From NCBI GenBank assembly GCA_938018155.1, contig CALIIG010000256.1:1-5290 (forward strand): a stretch of 5,290 nt of DNA. Reading direction: 5' to 3'. Both the position numbers and the translations under genes were made by a program. Below are positions 5,180 to 5,290 of this stretch, one piece after another. Position 1 is the stretch's first letter. Each line of letters opens with the position of its first letter. A model generated the notes under the pieces. That model searched no databases and had not been told where the DNA came from. It saw only the letters and a list, made by a program, of their open reading frames with translations. Source of the DNA: an uncultured Prevotella sp. GTDB lineage: Bacteria > Bacteroidota > Bacteroidia > Bacteroidales > Bacteroidaceae.

Positions 5180-5290
5180 ATGAGCAACATGAATCATCAG
5201 GAGTATGACGGCATCATTATTGGCGGAGGTATCACGGGAGCTGGCGTTGCACGCGACTGTTCCCTAAGGGGTCTCAAGGTCCTGCTCGTT
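5180..5290 (+). CDS. glpA: Glycerol-3-phosphate dehydrogenase, GlpA-like (5' end only, runs off the window)
   Basis: Only the first 37 codons are present. Residues about 11-37 show a GxGxxG-type FAD-binding Rossmann fold: a hydrophobic strand (IIIGGG), then ITGAGVARD, then RGLKVLLV. The GAGxARDCxLRG pattern is closer to the anaerobic dehydrogenase subunit GlpA than to aerobic GlpD as I know those families. The family oxidises sn-glycerol 3-phosphate to dihydroxyacetone phosphate and passes electrons to quinones, with the flavin subunit at the inner face of the membrane. Start at ATG 5180 is preferred because the nearest upstream ATG (5175) is followed by a stop after one codon; ATG 5189, three codons in, is an alternative. 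No Shine-Dalgarno is visible, as usual in Bacteroidota. It is divergent from a DeoR/GlpR-type repressor, which fits a glp locus. GlpD or a single-subunit oxidase cannot be excluded from so short a piece. Confidence 0.85.
   Translation, partial: MSNMNHQEYDGIIIGGGITGAGVARDCSLRGLKVLLV

Overview
The window looks like chromosomal DNA of a Bacteroidota bacterium, most likely a Prevotella-type genus. The grounds are two short-leader lipoproteins of families typical of that group (a NigD-like protein and a BspA-like leucine-rich-repeat protein with a Cys-Ser-Asp-Asp-Asp surface-export signal), promoter elements of the Bacteroidota type (TAnnTTTG) rather than E. coli -10 boxes, and AT-rich leaders without Shine-Dalgarno sequences. 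Genus is an inference from style, not a database match.

Layout from right to left. At the right edge (5180 onward, + strand) is the first 37 codons of a glycerol-3-phosphate (G3P) dehydrogenase, most like GlpA. A 366-bp divergent intergenic region (4814-5179) separates it from four genes on the - strand: a DeoR/GlpR-family repressor (4016-4813), a PlsB/PlsC-like acyltransferase (2746-3945), a NigD-like lipoprotein (2030-2749, sharing an ATGA overlap with the acyltransferase) and a BspA-like lipoprotein (499-1983). Tight spacing (70 bp, -4 bp, 46 bp) suggests one operon. Positions 1-498 hold no convincing gene but are rich in structure: a 19-bp-stem bidirectional terminator-like hairpin nested inside a 16-bp perfect inverted repeat, plus a cluster of CGTAA(A/T)G motifs at 22-bp spacing.

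How it may work together. The regulator sits between a gene that oxidises G3P and a gene whose family commonly acylates G3P or its derivatives. This suggests a control point between G3P catabolism and lipid synthesis. The glpA promoter carries a dense array of TTTCG/CGAAA half-sites over its start point, the kind of half-site used by GlpR proteins. A very similar promoter-plus-operator sequence (TAATTTT followed by TTTCGTTTCG) recurs in front of the BspA-like lipoprotein gene. The surface lipoproteins could therefore be co-regulated with G3P use. That last step is inference.

No CRISPR array, tRNA, rRNA, transposase or phage gene was seen. The most unusual parts are the regulatory DNA: the operator array at glpA and its echo inside the operon, the concentric dyads in the divergent region, and the nested inverted-repeat element at the left edge.
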